Shown here: positions 34,954 to 45,066 of the stretch, one piece after another
Layout: every line of letters begins with the position of its first letter
Position numbering within the stretch: position 1 is the stretch's first letter
Source of the DNA: Betaproteobacteria bacterium
GTDB lineage: Bacteria; Pseudomonadota; Gammaproteobacteria; Burkholderiales; CAIKXV01
Reading direction: 5' to 3'
Length of the DNA stretch: 64,000 nucleotides
NCBI GenBank assembly: GCA_021298815.1
Contig: JAJTHE010000018.1
Location: 1 to 64,000, forward strand
Made by a program: the position numbers and the translations under genes
The notes under the pieces: generated by a model
Database searches by the model: none
What the model was told of the DNA's origin: nothing
The model's input: only the letters and a program-made list of their open reading frames with translations

Positions 34954-35017
34954 CGCCGCCGCGTGGCTACGCGCCCGCCCCGGCCGCAGGTCGCTGCGGC
35001 CATCGCCTGCCGTGGAC

Positions 35018-36577
35018 TCAAGCCGTACCGCCCACCGTCAGGCCGTCGATGCGCAGCGTCGGCTGCCCCACGCCCACCGGCACGCTCTGCCCCTCCTTGC
35101 CGCAGGTCCCGACGCCGGAATCGAGCTTCATGTCGTTGCCGATCATGCTCACCCGGGTCAGCGCGTCCGGCCCGTTGCCGATCAGCGTCGCGCCCTTCAC
35201 CGGGTGCACCAGCTTGCCGTCCTCGACCAGCCACGCCTCGGACGCCGAGAACACGAACTTGCCGCTGACGATGTCGACCTGCCCGCCGCCGAAGTTCACC
35301 GCGTACAGCCCGCGCTTCACCGAGCGGATGATCTCTTCCGGATCCTTGTCGCCATTGAGCATGTAGGTGTTGGTCATGCGCGGCATCGGCAGGTGCGCGA
35401 ACGATTCGCGCCGGCCGTTGCCGGTGATCGGCATGCCCATCAGCCGGGCGTTGAGGGAATCCTGGATGTAGCCCTGCAGCACGCCGTCCTCGATCAGCAC
35501 GGTGCGCTGCGTCGGATTGCCTTCGTCGTCGACGTTGAGCGACCCGCGCCGTTCGAACAACGTACCGTCGTCGACGACGGTGACCCCGGGCGCCGCGACG
35601 CGCTCGCCGATGCGCCCGGTGAATGCGGAGGTGCCCTTGCGGTTGAAGTCGCCTTCCAGCCCGTGGCCGATCGCCTCGTGCAGCAGCACGCCGGGCCAGC
35701 CCGGCCCGAGCACGACCGTCATCGAGCCCGCCGGTGCCGGCCGTGCATCGAGGTTGAGCAGCGCGGTGTCCACCGCTTCCTTCTCATACTGCTCGATCAC
35801 GGCATCGGTGAAGTAGGCGTAGTCGAAGCGGCCGCCGCCGCCGGAGCTGCCCTGTTCGCGGCGCCCGTCCTGTTCGACGATGACCTGCACCGACATGCGC
35901 ACCAGTGGGCGCACGTCGGCGCTCTGCAGGCCGTCGTGGCGCGCGATCATCACCACCTCGTACTGGCCCGCGAGCGAGGCCATCACCTGGATCACCCGCG
36001 GGTCGCGCGCGCGCGCCGCCCGCTCGATCCGTTCCAGCAGCGCGACCTTGCGCGCCTCGTCGAGGCTGAGCAGCGGGTCCTTCGGCGCATAGAGCGCGCG
36101 CGCCGAGCCGGTGCGTGCCATCGGCGCCATGCCCTGCTGCCCCGACCGGGCGATCGCACGGGTGGCGCCTGCCGCGGCCTCGAGGGCCGGCAGGCTGATG
36201 TCGTCGGAATACGCGAACGCGGTCTTCTCGCCGGTCACCGCGCGCACGCCGACTCCCTGTTCGATCGAGAAGCTGCCCGACTTCACCATACCCTCTTCCA
36301 GGCTCCAACCCTCGGCGCGCGTGTACTGGAAGTAGAGGTCGGCGTAGTCGACCTGGTGGCTGAGGATGCTGCCGAACACCTTGCCCAGCGCGCCGATGTC
36401 GAGGGCATAGGGCGCGAGCAGGCACTGGTCGGCGGTACGCATCAACCCGTCGGCCAGGCTGCCCGGGGACGAGGCCGCGGCGAAGGCCTGCGTGGATGCC
36501 GCGCCGGGCGCAGGCGTCCCGGCGGACCGGACCGAGGCGTCGGAGGCAGCGTGGCTTGCGGAAGAATGGTGGTTCAT
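35018..36577 (-). CDS. tldD: TldD-family metalloprotease
   Basis: A 519-residue TldD, somewhat longer than E. coli TldD because of an N-terminal extension ([20 protein letters not shown] and an Ala/Pro-rich stretch). TldD forms a heterodimer with TldE (PmbA) and degrades unfolded or modified peptides, for example in microcin maturation. The zinc-binding HExxxH motif is [11 protein letters not shown]. The region [20 protein letters not shown] is typical of the family. It is the last gene of the yhdP - small protein - nitrilase-like - tldD run, 81 bases after the previous gene. pmbA is not in the window. Confidence 0.95.
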   Translation of the reverse strand: MNHHSSASHAASDASVRSAGTPAPGAASTQAFAAASSPGSLADGLMRTADQCLLAPYALDIGALGKVFGSILSHQVDYADLYFQYTRAEGWSLEEGMVKSGSFSIEQGVGVRAVTGEKTAFAYSDDISLPALEAAAGATRAIARSGQQGMAPMARTGSARALYAPKDPLLSLDEARKVALLERIERAARARDPRVIQVMASLAGQYEVVMIARHDGLQSADVRPLVRMSVQVIVEQDGRREQGSSGGGGRFDYAYFTDAVIEQYEKEAVDTALLNLDARPAPAGSMTVVLGPGWPGVLLHEAIGHGLEGDFNRKGTSAFTGRIGERVAAPGVTVVDDGTLFERRGSLNVDDEGNPTQRTVLIEDGVLQGYIQDSLNARLMGMPITGNGRRESFAHLPMPRMTNTYMLNGDKDPEEIIRSVKRGLYAVNFGGGQVDIVSGKFVFSASEAWLVEDGKLVHPVKGATLIGNGPDALTRVSMIGNDMKLDSGVGTCGKEGQSVPVGVGQPTLRIDGLTVGGTA

Positions 36578-36658
36578 CGTATCCAGGTAGGGACCAGGTG
36601 GGGACGGGGATCGGGACGGATCGCGGAAGGAGCGGGAAGGCAGGCCGCGGCTGGCACC

Positions 36659-37552
36659 TCAGACGCTGCGCAGGGTACGGTGGGCAAGCGCGGGTAGCAT
36701 GCTGCGCGCTTCCTGCGTGCGGGCCGGATCGACATCGGCGACCACGATGCCGGGTCCCTTCGCCTGCTGCGCGAGGATACGCCCCCAGGGGTCGACCACC
36801 ATCGAATGGCCATGCGTCTCGCGGCCGTTCGGATGCACGCCACCCTGCGCCGGTGCGACCACGTAGGCGAGGTTCTCGATCGCGCGGGCGCGCAGCAGCG
36901 GCTCCCAGTGCGCCTCGCCGGTGGTCTCGGTGAAGGCCGAGGGCACGAAGATCAGGTCGACGTCGCCGAACGCACGATAGAGTTCGGGGAAACGCAGGTC
37001 GTAGCAGATCGAAAGGCCGATCCGGCCGAACGGGGAATCGACCGTGACCACCTGCGAACCGTGCTTGATGGTCCGCTCTTCGGAATACTTCTCGCGCCCG
37101 TTGTCGAAACCGAACAGGTGGATCTTGTCGTAGCGCGCGACGCAGTTGCCGCTGTCGTCGAACACCAGGCTCGCGTTCCAGACGCGATCGGGATCGTCGC
37201 AGGCGAGCGGGACCGATCCGCCGACCAGCCAGACCTTGTGCCGGCGTGCAGTTTCGGCAAGGAAGCGCTGGATCGGGCCGTCGCCCGGCGTCTCGCGCAC
37301 CGCCACCTTGTCGCGGTCGCGCATGCCGATGATGCCGAAGTACTCGGGCAGGCCGAGCAGGCGGGCACCGGCTTCGGCCGCCTGCGCAACCAGCGCCGCG
37401 CAGTCGGCGAGGTTGGCGTCCACGTCGGGACCGGACACGGTCTGGATGGCCGCCACCCGGAAGGGTCCCGACGGAACCGTCCGTTGCGGACCAGACAGGG
37501 ATTCCGCCGGCTGCGGCGGATGCGGGGGCGGTTCGATCTGCAGCGACAGCAT
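36659..37552 (-). CDS. Carbon-nitrogen hydrolase (nitrilase superfamily, Nit-like)
   Basis: A 297-residue omega-amidase/nitrilase-superfamily enzyme. The Glu-Lys-Cys triad is visible: Glu in LLGLPEYFGI, Lys in ARYDKIHLFGFD and Cys in GLSICYDLRFPELYR. The order and spacing match the Nit branch that repairs dead-end metabolites such as deaminated glutathione or hydrolyses omega-amides. The N-terminus from MLSLQIEPPP is short and Pro-rich. In betaproteobacteria this gene is often found between yhdP and tldD, as here, so co-transcription is likely. Confidence 0.9.
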   Translation of the reverse strand: MLSLQIEPPPHPPQPAESLSGPQRTVPSGPFRVAAIQTVSGPDVDANLADCAALVAQAAEAGARLLGLPEYFGIIGMRDRDKVAVRETPGDGPIQRFLAETARRHKVWLVGGSVPLACDDPDRVWNASLVFDDSGNCVARYDKIHLFGFDNGREKYSEERTIKHGSQVVTVDSPFGRIGLSICYDLRFPELYRAFGDVDLIFVPSAFTETTGEAHWEPLLRARAIENLAYVVAPAQGGVHPNGRETHGHSMVVDPWGRILAQQAKGPGIVVADVDPARTQEARSMLPALAHRTLRSV

Positions 37553-37583
37553 GGAGGACCTTCCGGGGATTGACTCGTCGTGG

Positions 37584-38105
37584 TCAGCGCGCGAGTTCGA
37601 GCACCAGCGTGCCGCGCGGCTGCCCTTCGAGCGAGGAGCCGCTGGCCGGCGCGACCACGACGCGCCCGGGCTCGACGGCCAGTGCCACCAGCCAGTGGCG
37701 CAGTTCCTCCGCGCGAAGCCCGTCATTCTGCCCGGCCGCGTGCCGAATAACCAGCGACGTCCCCGGTGTCCCGAGCAGCGCGGCCACCGCGGCGCGGATC
37801 GCCGGCAACCCGCGGATGGCCTCGGCGCTGCGCGGGCGATCCCACAGTTCGTCGCCGACCGGCCACGCCGTCGTCGTCGCCGCCGCGGGTCCGGGCGAGG
37901 GCGTTGCCTTCGCGGGCGCACTGGCGGACGGAACCGTCGCCGGGACGGTGGCCGGTGCAGTAGCCAGCGCATCCGCGGCTTCGGCCGGGATGGACCCGGA
38001 CAGTCTGGCCAGCACGGCCGCGAGGACTGCCGCGACGGCTGCCGACCGGCGCGTCGCGCCGGCGAAGGCCGGGCGCCCTGCCCTGCGCACCATCGGCGCG
38101 CTCAC
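37584..38105 (-). CDS. Exported or membrane-associated small protein of unknown function
   Basis: A 173-residue protein. The GTG at 38105 overlaps the yhdP stop codon, so translation is coupled; an ATG lies four codons further. A basic N-terminus and a hydrophobic stretch (AAVAAVLAAVLARLSGSIPA) may be a signal sequence or a single membrane anchor. An Ala/Pro/Thr linker leads to a C-terminal globular part (about 90-173) ending SSLEGQPRGTLVLELAR. I recognise no domain. Its place between yhdP and the nitrilase-like gene suggests an envelope role at most. Confidence 0.65.
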   Translation of the reverse strand: MSAPMVRRAGRPAFAGATRRSAAVAAVLAAVLARLSGSIPAEAADALATAPATVPATVPSASAPAKATPSPGPAAATTTAWPVGDELWDRPRSAEAIRGLPAIRAAVAALLGTPGTSLVIRHAAGQNDGLRAEELRHWLVALAVEPGRVVVAPASGSSLEGQPRGTLVLELAR

Positions 38106-41100
38106 CCGGGCGAAGGGGCCGTCGGGCCTGGCGCGTTGCCGGGCTCCGGGCGCAGCACGCGGTTCACGGTCGGTTCGGCCCAGGTGCCGGTCACCGCATA
38201 GTCGAAGGTCGCCAGCTGGGCGAGCGGATCCTTCAGCACGCGCTGCACCACGAAGCTCGCGATCCCGGCCACCGGACCGCCGATCAGGGCGCCGGCGAGC
38301 GCCAGGCTGTCGCCGAGCGCAGGTGTGACGCGAACCTGCAGGTTCTGCGTCTCCTTCGCCAGGTTCACCTCGCCGGTCATCAGCACCCGCGCCGACGGCC
38401 CCTGGATGCGGAACCCCTCGAGGCGGCCGGCACCGCTTGCGATGCGCATCGACCCCGAGATCTCGTCGAACGAAAATCCTTCGCTGAACACGTCACGGAA
38501 GTCAAGCGCGATCCGGCGCGGCAGGTTCTGCAGGTTGAACACCCCGAGCAGGCGGCCCACGCCGGGCTCCAGCGTCACGAACTGCCCCTTCGAGATGTCC
38601 ACCATGAGCATGCCGCCGAGCGTCGCGACATCGAGGTCCTGCGGACTGCCTGCCCACGACAGCGGACCTTCGATGCGCCCGGCGCCGCCGCGCACGCCCT
38701 CCGGATAGCCGAGGCGGGTGAGCAGCCTGCCGCCATCGACGATGTCCAGGCGCACGTTCACCTGGGTGCGCGGCTGCGCCATCCAGCTCTGCCACAGCCC
38801 GTCCATCTGGAACGTCGCATCCGGGTTGACGATGCGCAGGCGCTCGATGCGCCAGTCCCTGCCCTCGGGCCGCGCCACGAGCTGCAGCCTGCCCAGCGGC
38901 TTGTCGGCGAGCAGGAAGCTGTCGACGGTCACGTCGAGCGCCGGCAACTCGGCATCGGCGACCTTCGCCTGCTGCAGCACCGCCTGCGTCGCCTGCGCCG
39001 GCGGCAGGTTGATCCGGCCGAGCCGGGCGACCAGCCGTCCCTTGCCCTGCGACTGCCACGCCAGGTCGCCCGAAACTTCCTTCGACGCGATGCTGCCCTC
39101 CCAGCCGCCCGGCAAGCCGACGGTCTTCACCACCACGTCGTTGAACTGGCGTCCGATCGCCTCGACCTGCCCGATGCGCAGGTCGACATCACCCAGGTCG
39201 GGCCCTCCCCTGCCGCTGCCGGACAGGCCGGCGAGCAGCGGCCGCCAGGCATCGACGTTGACCCGCTTCAGCGTGCCGCTGACGGCGATGCCGCGCCGCT
39301 CGGGCACCGGTGCGGCTCCCCCGCCGACCACGATCGACGCCCGCTCGACGGTCGCCTTGCCGGCGTCGATCCGGCGCAGCACCTGGGCCGCCAGCACGCC
39401 GCCCAGGGTCAGCGCGATCCGGTCGCGCTCGACGCCGCTGACCTGCTCGATGCGCAGCGGCATGGCATCGCCTGCGGCCTTCCCGAACGGCGACGGCAGG
39501 TCGATCGACAGGCCGGCGAGCGAAGACTCCAGCACGAGATCGCCCAGCTTGCGGCGGTAGTTGACCGTCGCCCGCCAGTCGGTCGATCCCCGCAGCGACT
39601 GGCCGAGTGCCTCGGGCAACTCGCGCCGGAGCGTCTCCGCGCTGGCACGTCCCGACACGCCGACCCGCACCGTCCCGTCGCGCTGGCTGGCGACGTTGAT
39701 CGCGGTCGGGCCGCCGAACACCTGGGCGGTGGCACCGTTCACCCGGATGCCCGACTCGGTGAAGTCGAGCCTTCCGTTCACCGACTCGAGCACCGGCGCG
39801 TCGCGATCCAGCACGAGCCGGTTGCCGAGGAACTGGTAGCTGCCGGCCAGGGTCGTGTCCACCATATGGCGCAGCGGCAGCACGAGCTTGAGCGCGAGCC
39901 GGCCCCGGCCCTGCGCCTCCATCTCGCGCGTGGCACCGTCGAGCAGGCCATCCACCGGGCTCTGCGCGATGAAGCGCAGGAAATCCGCGGTCGCCGACTC
40001 GGCCTCGCCAGTGACCTCGAGTATCTCGTCGCGGTGCACGATGTCCGGCACGATCGCGCGCACCCGCTGCAGCTTCACCCCGGCGATGGTGCCGCTGCGC
40101 GGAAGGATCTCCATGCGCTCGGCGCGGAACACCAGGTCTCCGTCGATGTCGCTGATCTTCGGCCAGCCGGGCGCGTAGTCGAGCTCGACGCCCTGTGCCT
40201 TCACGGTCATCAGGAACTGCCCGGCCCGGGTACGCATCCCTTCGGTGAACGGAAACTCGGCCAGGTCGCCCTTCAGCCGCACGCGCACGTCGGTGGCACG
40301 CCCCGCGATCAGCGCACGCGCCAGCCAGGTGCGGGTGTCCTCCCCGATCCTCAGCGGCATGTAGCTCGCCACCGCGGTCGCCCGGGCCCGGGTCAGCCCG
40401 CCGGTGAGGTCGGCATATCCGTACGTCGACTCCAGCGGCCGGTATTCGCCCGAGAGCGTGCCCGCGAGGTCGGCGTTGGCGAAAGCCAGGCCGACCAGCT
40501 GCAGGCTGAGCTTCGGACCCCGCCCGCTCCAGCCGACCTGCCCGCTGAACGTGTCGAAGGCCAGCGGGCGCGTGAACATCGTCGGCATCGTGATGCGCAG
40601 GCCTTCGCAATCGAGTCGCAGCGTCCCGGTGCGATCGCTGCCGTCCACCGAGCCGCTGACGCCGGACAGTCCGGGCCACGGCCCGTGCGCCGCGAACGAC
40701 AGTCCGGCGAAGCGCCCCTTGACCTGCCAGTTCGTCGGCGCCTGCACCGCGCCCTCCCAGGCGATCGACACGTCGGACAGGCGGCCGGAAGGCGCCAGCG
40801 AAGCCAGCATCGCATGGACCTGCGGATCGAGCGGCAGCTGCCTCGCCAGTGCCACCCAGGGTGCGATCTCGAGCGCGCTGGCGGTCAGTTCGCTGCGCGG
40901 GTTGCGCTGGCCGATCACGCCCTGCCGGAGGCCGCCCGCCGGCCGCACGGATGGATCGTGCCAGCGCAGCCGCGCCAGCGTCGGGGGTGTCGCCGGCAGC
41001 CCCGGCTGCGACAGTACCAGCTGGGTCGCCGACAGTTCGAAGCCGTCGGCCAGTTGCCGCCAGGCCAGCCGTCCGTGCATCTCGTCGAAGGCGAGCTCGG

Positions 41101-42031
41101 CGAGCCCGGGCGCCAGCCTGGCACGCACGGCGGCGAGTTCAACGTCGCTCACCAGGGACACCAGGCGCCCTGCCTGCAGGTCCGCCCACAGGCGGACCGC
41201 GCCGCTGCCACTTTCGACACCGCCCGGCAGGTCTACCCAGGCCTCCCAGCCGGACAGGCTGGTATCGCGCAACGACACGAACACCCGCCCGTCCCACTCG
41301 GCGACGCGCGACAGGTCGTTGCCGCGCCATTCCGCACGCAGGTCCATTGGCGCCGCCAGTCCTTCCGGCGGCACCGCCGTCACTCCCAGCCGGTGCCGGC
41401 GCCCGCTCGATTCGAGGCGGAGGTTGACCTGCTTGAGCCACAGCTCGGGTGCACCGCGCGCTTCGTCGATCCAGACCACGGAGGCATCCCGGATGACGAT
41501 GCCGCGCTGCGCCAGGACCCAGCGTCCGAAGCCGCCATCGCCGCCGCCGGCCACGGGCAACCCGGCCACCGACAGCGTGCCATCGGCGGCGCGACGGATG
41601 GTCAGGCTCGGCCCGACGATCTCCAGCATGCGCGTGCGCGCGGCACCCACGGCCATCGAGCGCCATGACAGCGTGGTCTCGACGCGCTGCAGTTCCAGCG
41701 CCGGCCGGCCTTCGGCATCATGCACCACCACGCGGCTAAGCGACAGGTGGGGCCGCAACCCGTTCCATTGCGCGGCGATGCCGCCGATGGTGACCTGCTG
41801 CCCACTCGCCTCGCTGATCAGGGCAGCGATGCGTTCGCGGTGCTGGTCTATGTTCGGCAGCACATAGTAGCGCAGGGACAGCACCAGCGCAGCCGTGCCG
41901 AACCCGGCGACCAGCACCAGCACCATCAGCACCCGATAGGTCATGACCGACAGCCGCCCCAGCAGGCGCAGCGGGTGCAGGCGCAGCAGTCGCCGCGTCG
42001 GCGTTGCAGGAGGGGGGCTGGGATCGTTCAA
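38102..42031 (-). CDS. yhdP: YhdP-family AsmA-like envelope lipid-transport protein
   Basis: A 1309-residue AsmA-like protein. One membrane helix near residues 28-50 (TYRVLMVLVLVAGFGTAALV) anchors a very long periplasmic beta-rich domain; the C-terminus (LRVTPALGDSLALAGALIGG) is the AsmA/DUF3971 hallmark. In E. coli YhdP, TamB and YdbH form bridges that move phospholipids to the outer membrane. TTG at 42031 is the start used here; there is no good ribosome-binding site and a later ATG (residue 30) would lose the N-terminal basic segment. It is first in the operon with the 173-residue protein, nitrilase-like and tldD, and divergent from glnE. Confidence 0.93.
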   Translation of the reverse strand: MNDPSPPPATPTRRLLRLHPLRLLGRLSVMTYRVLMVLVLVAGFGTAALVLSLRYYVLPNIDQHRERIAALISEASGQQVTIGGIAAQWNGLRPHLSLSRVVVHDAEGRPALELQRVETTLSWRSMAVGAARTRMLEIVGPSLTIRRAADGTLSVAGLPVAGGGDGGFGRWVLAQRGIVIRDASVVWIDEARGAPELWLKQVNLRLESSGRRHRLGVTAVPPEGLAAPMDLRAEWRGNDLSRVAEWDGRVFVSLRDTSLSGWEAWVDLPGGVESGSGAVRLWADLQAGRLVSLVSDVELAAVRARLAPGLAELAFDEMHGRLAWRQLADGFELSATQLVLSQPGLPATPPTLARLRWHDPSVRPAGGLRQGVIGQRNPRSELTASALEIAPWVALARQLPLDPQVHAMLASLAPSGRLSDVSIAWEGAVQAPTNWQVKGRFAGLSFAAHGPWPGLSGVSGSVDGSDRTGTLRLDCEGLRITMPTMFTRPLAFDTFSGQVGWSGRGPKLSLQLVGLAFANADLAGTLSGEYRPLESTYGYADLTGGLTRARATAVASYMPLRIGEDTRTWLARALIAGRATDVRVRLKGDLAEFPFTEGMRTRAGQFLMTVKAQGVELDYAPGWPKISDIDGDLVFRAERMEILPRSGTIAGVKLQRVRAIVPDIVHRDEILEVTGEAESATADFLRFIAQSPVDGLLDGATREMEAQGRGRLALKLVLPLRHMVDTTLAGSYQFLGNRLVLDRDAPVLESVNGRLDFTESGIRVNGATAQVFGGPTAINVASQRDGTVRVGVSGRASAETLRRELPEALGQSLRGSTDWRATVNYRRKLGDLVLESSLAGLSIDLPSPFGKAAGDAMPLRIEQVSGVERDRIALTLGGVLAAQVLRRIDAGKATVERASIVVGGGAAPVPERRGIAVSGTLKRVNVDAWRPLLAGLSGSGRGGPDLGDVDLRIGQVEAIGRQFNDVVVKTVGLPGGWEGSIASKEVSGDLAWQSQGKGRLVARLGRINLPPAQATQAVLQQAKVADAELPALDVTVDSFLLADKPLGRLQLVARPEGRDWRIERLRIVNPDATFQMDGLWQSWMAQPRTQVNVRLDIVDGGRLLTRLGYPEGVRGGAGRIEGPLSWAGSPQDLDVATLGGMLMVDISKGQFVTLEPGVGRLLGVFNLQNLPRRIALDFRDVFSEGFSFDEISGSMRIASGAGRLEGFRIQGPSARVLMTGEVNLAKETQNLQVRVTPALGDSLALAGALIGGPVAGIASFVVQRVLKDPLAQLATFDYAVTGTWAEPTVNRVLRPEPGNAPGPTAPSPG

Positions 42032-42245
42032 TGGCGTTGCGCTAGACTTCGGGGCCGATGGTGGACACGCAACCCGCCGCGTCGGGAACAGACAGGGTAG
42101 ACGGGTTCATTCGTGCCCCAGGACATTCAATGGAAGTGTACTGCCATCACCCGGACACGGCCTCCCATGGTAGCGCTGCCCCCGACGGTTCCGGCCCGCA
42201 CCGCCGGACGGCCCGCCCCTGCGCCCGGAGCCTGGAGGTGACGCG

Positions 42246-45023
42246 TTGACCATGCCCGCGGATGCCTTCGATGCCGCCACCGCGCACAGTCGGTTCGTCT
42301 CGCGCCTGGCGGCCGCTGGATTCACCGACCGTGAGCGATTCAACGCACTCGCTGCCGAGCCGTTTACCCGGGAGCGGATGCGTGCAGCACTGCAGCAGGC
42401 CGGTTCGGGGCCTGCCCCGGCGATGGCTGCACCGCTGGCGCTCGCGGTGCGGATGCGCCTGCTACGCCGCGATTGCCTGCTCGCGCTGATCGGCCGCGAC
42501 CTGTCCGGACGCGCCGACCTGTCCGAAGTGACCCGGACGATGACGGCGCTGGCCGAGGAGACGCTCGCCGCCGCCTGCATCGAGGCCACGCGGGAACTGC
42601 AGTCCATCTACGGCGACCCCGTGGGCGAGGACTCCGGACGACTGCAGCCCCTTCTGGTGGTGGGCATGGGCAAGCTGGGCGGTGCGGAGCTCAACGTGTC
42701 CTCGGACATCGACCTGGTGTTCGTCTACCCCGAGGAAGGCGAGACCCGGGGCGCGCGCAGCATCAGCAACCACGAGTACTTCGTCCGCTGCGGCCGGCGC
42801 ATCATCGCGCTGATCAACGAAGCGACCGGCGATGGCTTCGTGTTCCGCGTCGACATGCGCCTGCGGCCCTACGGCGACAGCGGCCCGCTCGCCTGCAGCA
42901 TCGCGATGCTCGAGGAATACTTCATCGCGCAGGGACGGGAGTGGGAGCGCTACGCGTGGATCAAGGGCCGGATCGTCGCGCGCACCCCGGTGCCGGTGCC
43001 GGCCGGGGGCGCGCCCGGATACGAGGCAGCCCTCACTGGCACCGTGCAGCCCTTCGTGTTCCGGCGGCACCTCGACTTCAGCGCGATCGCCTCGATGCGC
43101 GAGCTGTCCGACCAGATACGGCGCGAGGTCAGGCGCCGCGACATGCTGGATAACATCAAGCTGGGGGCCGGCGGGATACGGCAGATCGAATTCGTCGCGC
43201 AGGTATTCCAGCTGATCCGGGGCGGCCGCGACCTCGCGCTGCGCTCGCGCCCGACCCTCGACGTGCTCGATGCGTTGCAGACGCGATCGATCCTCGACCC
43301 CGGCGTGGTGGCGCAGCTCAGGCGCAGCTACGACATGCTGCGTCGCCTCGAGCACCGCCTGCAGTACCTGGACGACGCGCAGACCCATGCCCTGCCGCAA
43401 TCCGAGGACGACCGCCTGCGCGTCGCACGGTCGATGGGTTGCGACGACTGGACATCCTTCGCGGCGGCCCTCGACGCGCTGCGCGAAGCCGTCGCGGTAG
43501 TCTTCGAACAGGTGTGCGCGATCTCGCCGGCCGCCGGGGCGGAGCATCCCCTGTCCTCGCTCTGGCAGGACGACCTGCAGCCGACGGAGGCCGCCGCCAC
43601 GCTGGCGACGATGGGCTACCGCGAACCGGACCGGCTGGCCGAGCGCCTGCGCGAGTTGCGCGGCAGCGCCCGGGTGAAGCGCATGGCATCGAGCAGCCAG
43701 AGCCGGCTCGCGCAGCTGATACCGCGTGCGCTCGAGGTCGCCGCCGCGCTGTCCGATCCCGACGCCGCCATCGCGCGCCTGCTCGACATCGTCGTGAGCA
43801 TCGGGCGTCGGGAGTCCTACCTCGCGCTGCTGATCGAGTATCCGCCGGTGCTGCAGCGGCTGGGCGAGCTCGCGGCGGCGAGTCCCTGGGCCAGCGGCTA
43901 CCTCGCCCAGCATCCGATACTGCTCGACGAACTGATCGATGCGCGCACCCTGCATGCCCCGCCGGACTGGCCGCGGCTGCTCGAGGACCTGCGCGCCCAC
44001 CTCGATTCGACCACCGGCAACGTCGAGCGGCAACTCGATATACTCCGCCACTTCAAGCATACGCAGGTGTTCCGCATCGTCGCCCAGGATCTCGCCGGCG
44101 ACCTGGTGCTCGAGATGGTATCCGACCGCCTGAGCGAACTCGCGGACGTGGTGCTGGTCGAGGCGCTCGACCGTTGCTGGCGCCACCTGAACGAAGGCCG
44201 GGCCGACTTGCCTTCGCCACGCTTCGGCATCATCGGCTACGGCAAGCTGGGCGGCAAGGAACTGGGCTACGGCAGCGACCTCGACATCGCCTTCGTGTAC
44301 GACGAGGCGCCGGTGGCCGCTGGCGGTACGCCGGCGGAAGCGGTGGCGCCCGAGCGCCAGGCCCGGCTCGCCTTGCGGCTCAATTCCTGGCTCACCTCGA
44401 TGACTTCGGCGGGCGTGCTGTACCCGACCGACCTGAGGCTGCGTCCGGACGGCGATTCGGGCCTGCTCGCCCCGTCGATGGCCGCCTTCGAGCAGTACCA
44501 GCGCGAAAAGGCGTGGGTATGGGAGCATCAGGCACTCACGCGCGCCCGCTTCGTCGCCGGCGACCCGGCGCTGGGCGCGCGCTTCGAGCAGTTGCGCATC
44601 GAGATACTGCGCCAGCCACGCGACATCGAACGCCTGCGCGTCGACATCCGCGACATGCGCCGCCGCATGCGCGAATCGAAACGGGCCGCACGCGATGCAG
44701 GCACCTTCGACATCAAGCAGGGTCCGGGCGGACTGGTCGACCTCGAATTCATCGTGCAGTTCCTCGTGCTGGCGCATGCCGCCAGGGTGCCCGGGCTCAC
44801 CGGCAATGTCGGCAACATCGCGCTGCTGCAGGTGGCTGCAGCCGGCGGTCTGGTCGACCCGGAGCTCGCCTCGGCGGCGCAGGGTGCCTACCGGACGCTG
44901 CGGCGGACCCAGCATGCACTGCAGCTCGCCGGCCACGATCCGGCGAACGCGCCGCTTGACGGACTGGCCGCCCATACGGTCGCGATCGACGCACTCTGGC
45001 AATCGGTGATCGGCGAGCGCTGA
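42246..45023 (+). CDS. glnE: Glutamine synthetase adenylyltransferase/adenylyl-removing enzyme
   Basis: A 925-residue bifunctional GlnE, near full length (E. coli 946). It adds and removes AMP on glutamine synthetase according to PII state. The removing domain motif is VVGMGKLGGAELNVSSDIDL near residue 140, the adding domain motif is GYGKLGGKELGYGSDLDIAF near residue 665. Central regulatory helices lie between. GGAGGTG at 42234-42240 is best spaced for the TTG at 42246, though an ATG is two codons downstream. It is divergent from yhdP with 214 bases between. Confidence 0.96.
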   Translation: MTMPADAFDAATAHSRFVSRLAAAGFTDRERFNALAAEPFTRERMRAALQQAGSGPAPAMAAPLALAVRMRLLRRDCLLALIGRDLSGRADLSEVTRTMTALAEETLAAACIEATRELQSIYGDPVGEDSGRLQPLLVVGMGKLGGAELNVSSDIDLVFVYPEEGETRGARSISNHEYFVRCGRRIIALINEATGDGFVFRVDMRLRPYGDSGPLACSIAMLEEYFIAQGREWERYAWIKGRIVARTPVPVPAGGAPGYEAALTGTVQPFVFRRHLDFSAIASMRELSDQIRREVRRRDMLDNIKLGAGGIRQIEFVAQVFQLIRGGRDLALRSRPTLDVLDALQTRSILDPGVVAQLRRSYDMLRRLEHRLQYLDDAQTHALPQSEDDRLRVARSMGCDDWTSFAAALDALREAVAVVFEQVCAISPAAGAEHPLSSLWQDDLQPTEAAATLATMGYREPDRLAERLRELRGSARVKRMASSSQSRLAQLIPRALEVAAALSDPDAAIARLLDIVVSIGRRESYLALLIEYPPVLQRLGELAAASPWASGYLAQHPILLDELIDARTLHAPPDWPRLLEDLRAHLDSTTGNVERQLDILRHFKHTQVFRIVAQDLAGDLVLEMVSDRLSELADVVLVEALDRCWRHLNEGRADLPSPRFGIIGYGKLGGKELGYGSDLDIAFVYDEAPVAAGGTPAEAVAPERQARLALRLNSWLTSMTSAGVLYPTDLRLRPDGDSGLLAPSMAAFEQYQREKAWVWEHQALTRARFVAGDPALGARFEQLRIEILRQPRDIERLRVDIRDMRRRMRESKRAARDAGTFDIKQGPGGLVDLEFIVQFLVLAHAARVPGLTGNVGNIALLQVAAAGGLVDPELASAAQGAYRTLRRTQHALQLAGHDPANAPLDGLAAHTVAIDALWQSVIGER

Positions 45024-45066
45024 GGGTGGCCCGCCGGTTGACCAGCCAGTCGTACTGAGCGCTGGC

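Noticed and set aside
42058-42249. Short frames upstream of glnE
   Set aside because: They end at the glnE ribosome-binding site and have no domain or start signal; treated as leader DNA.
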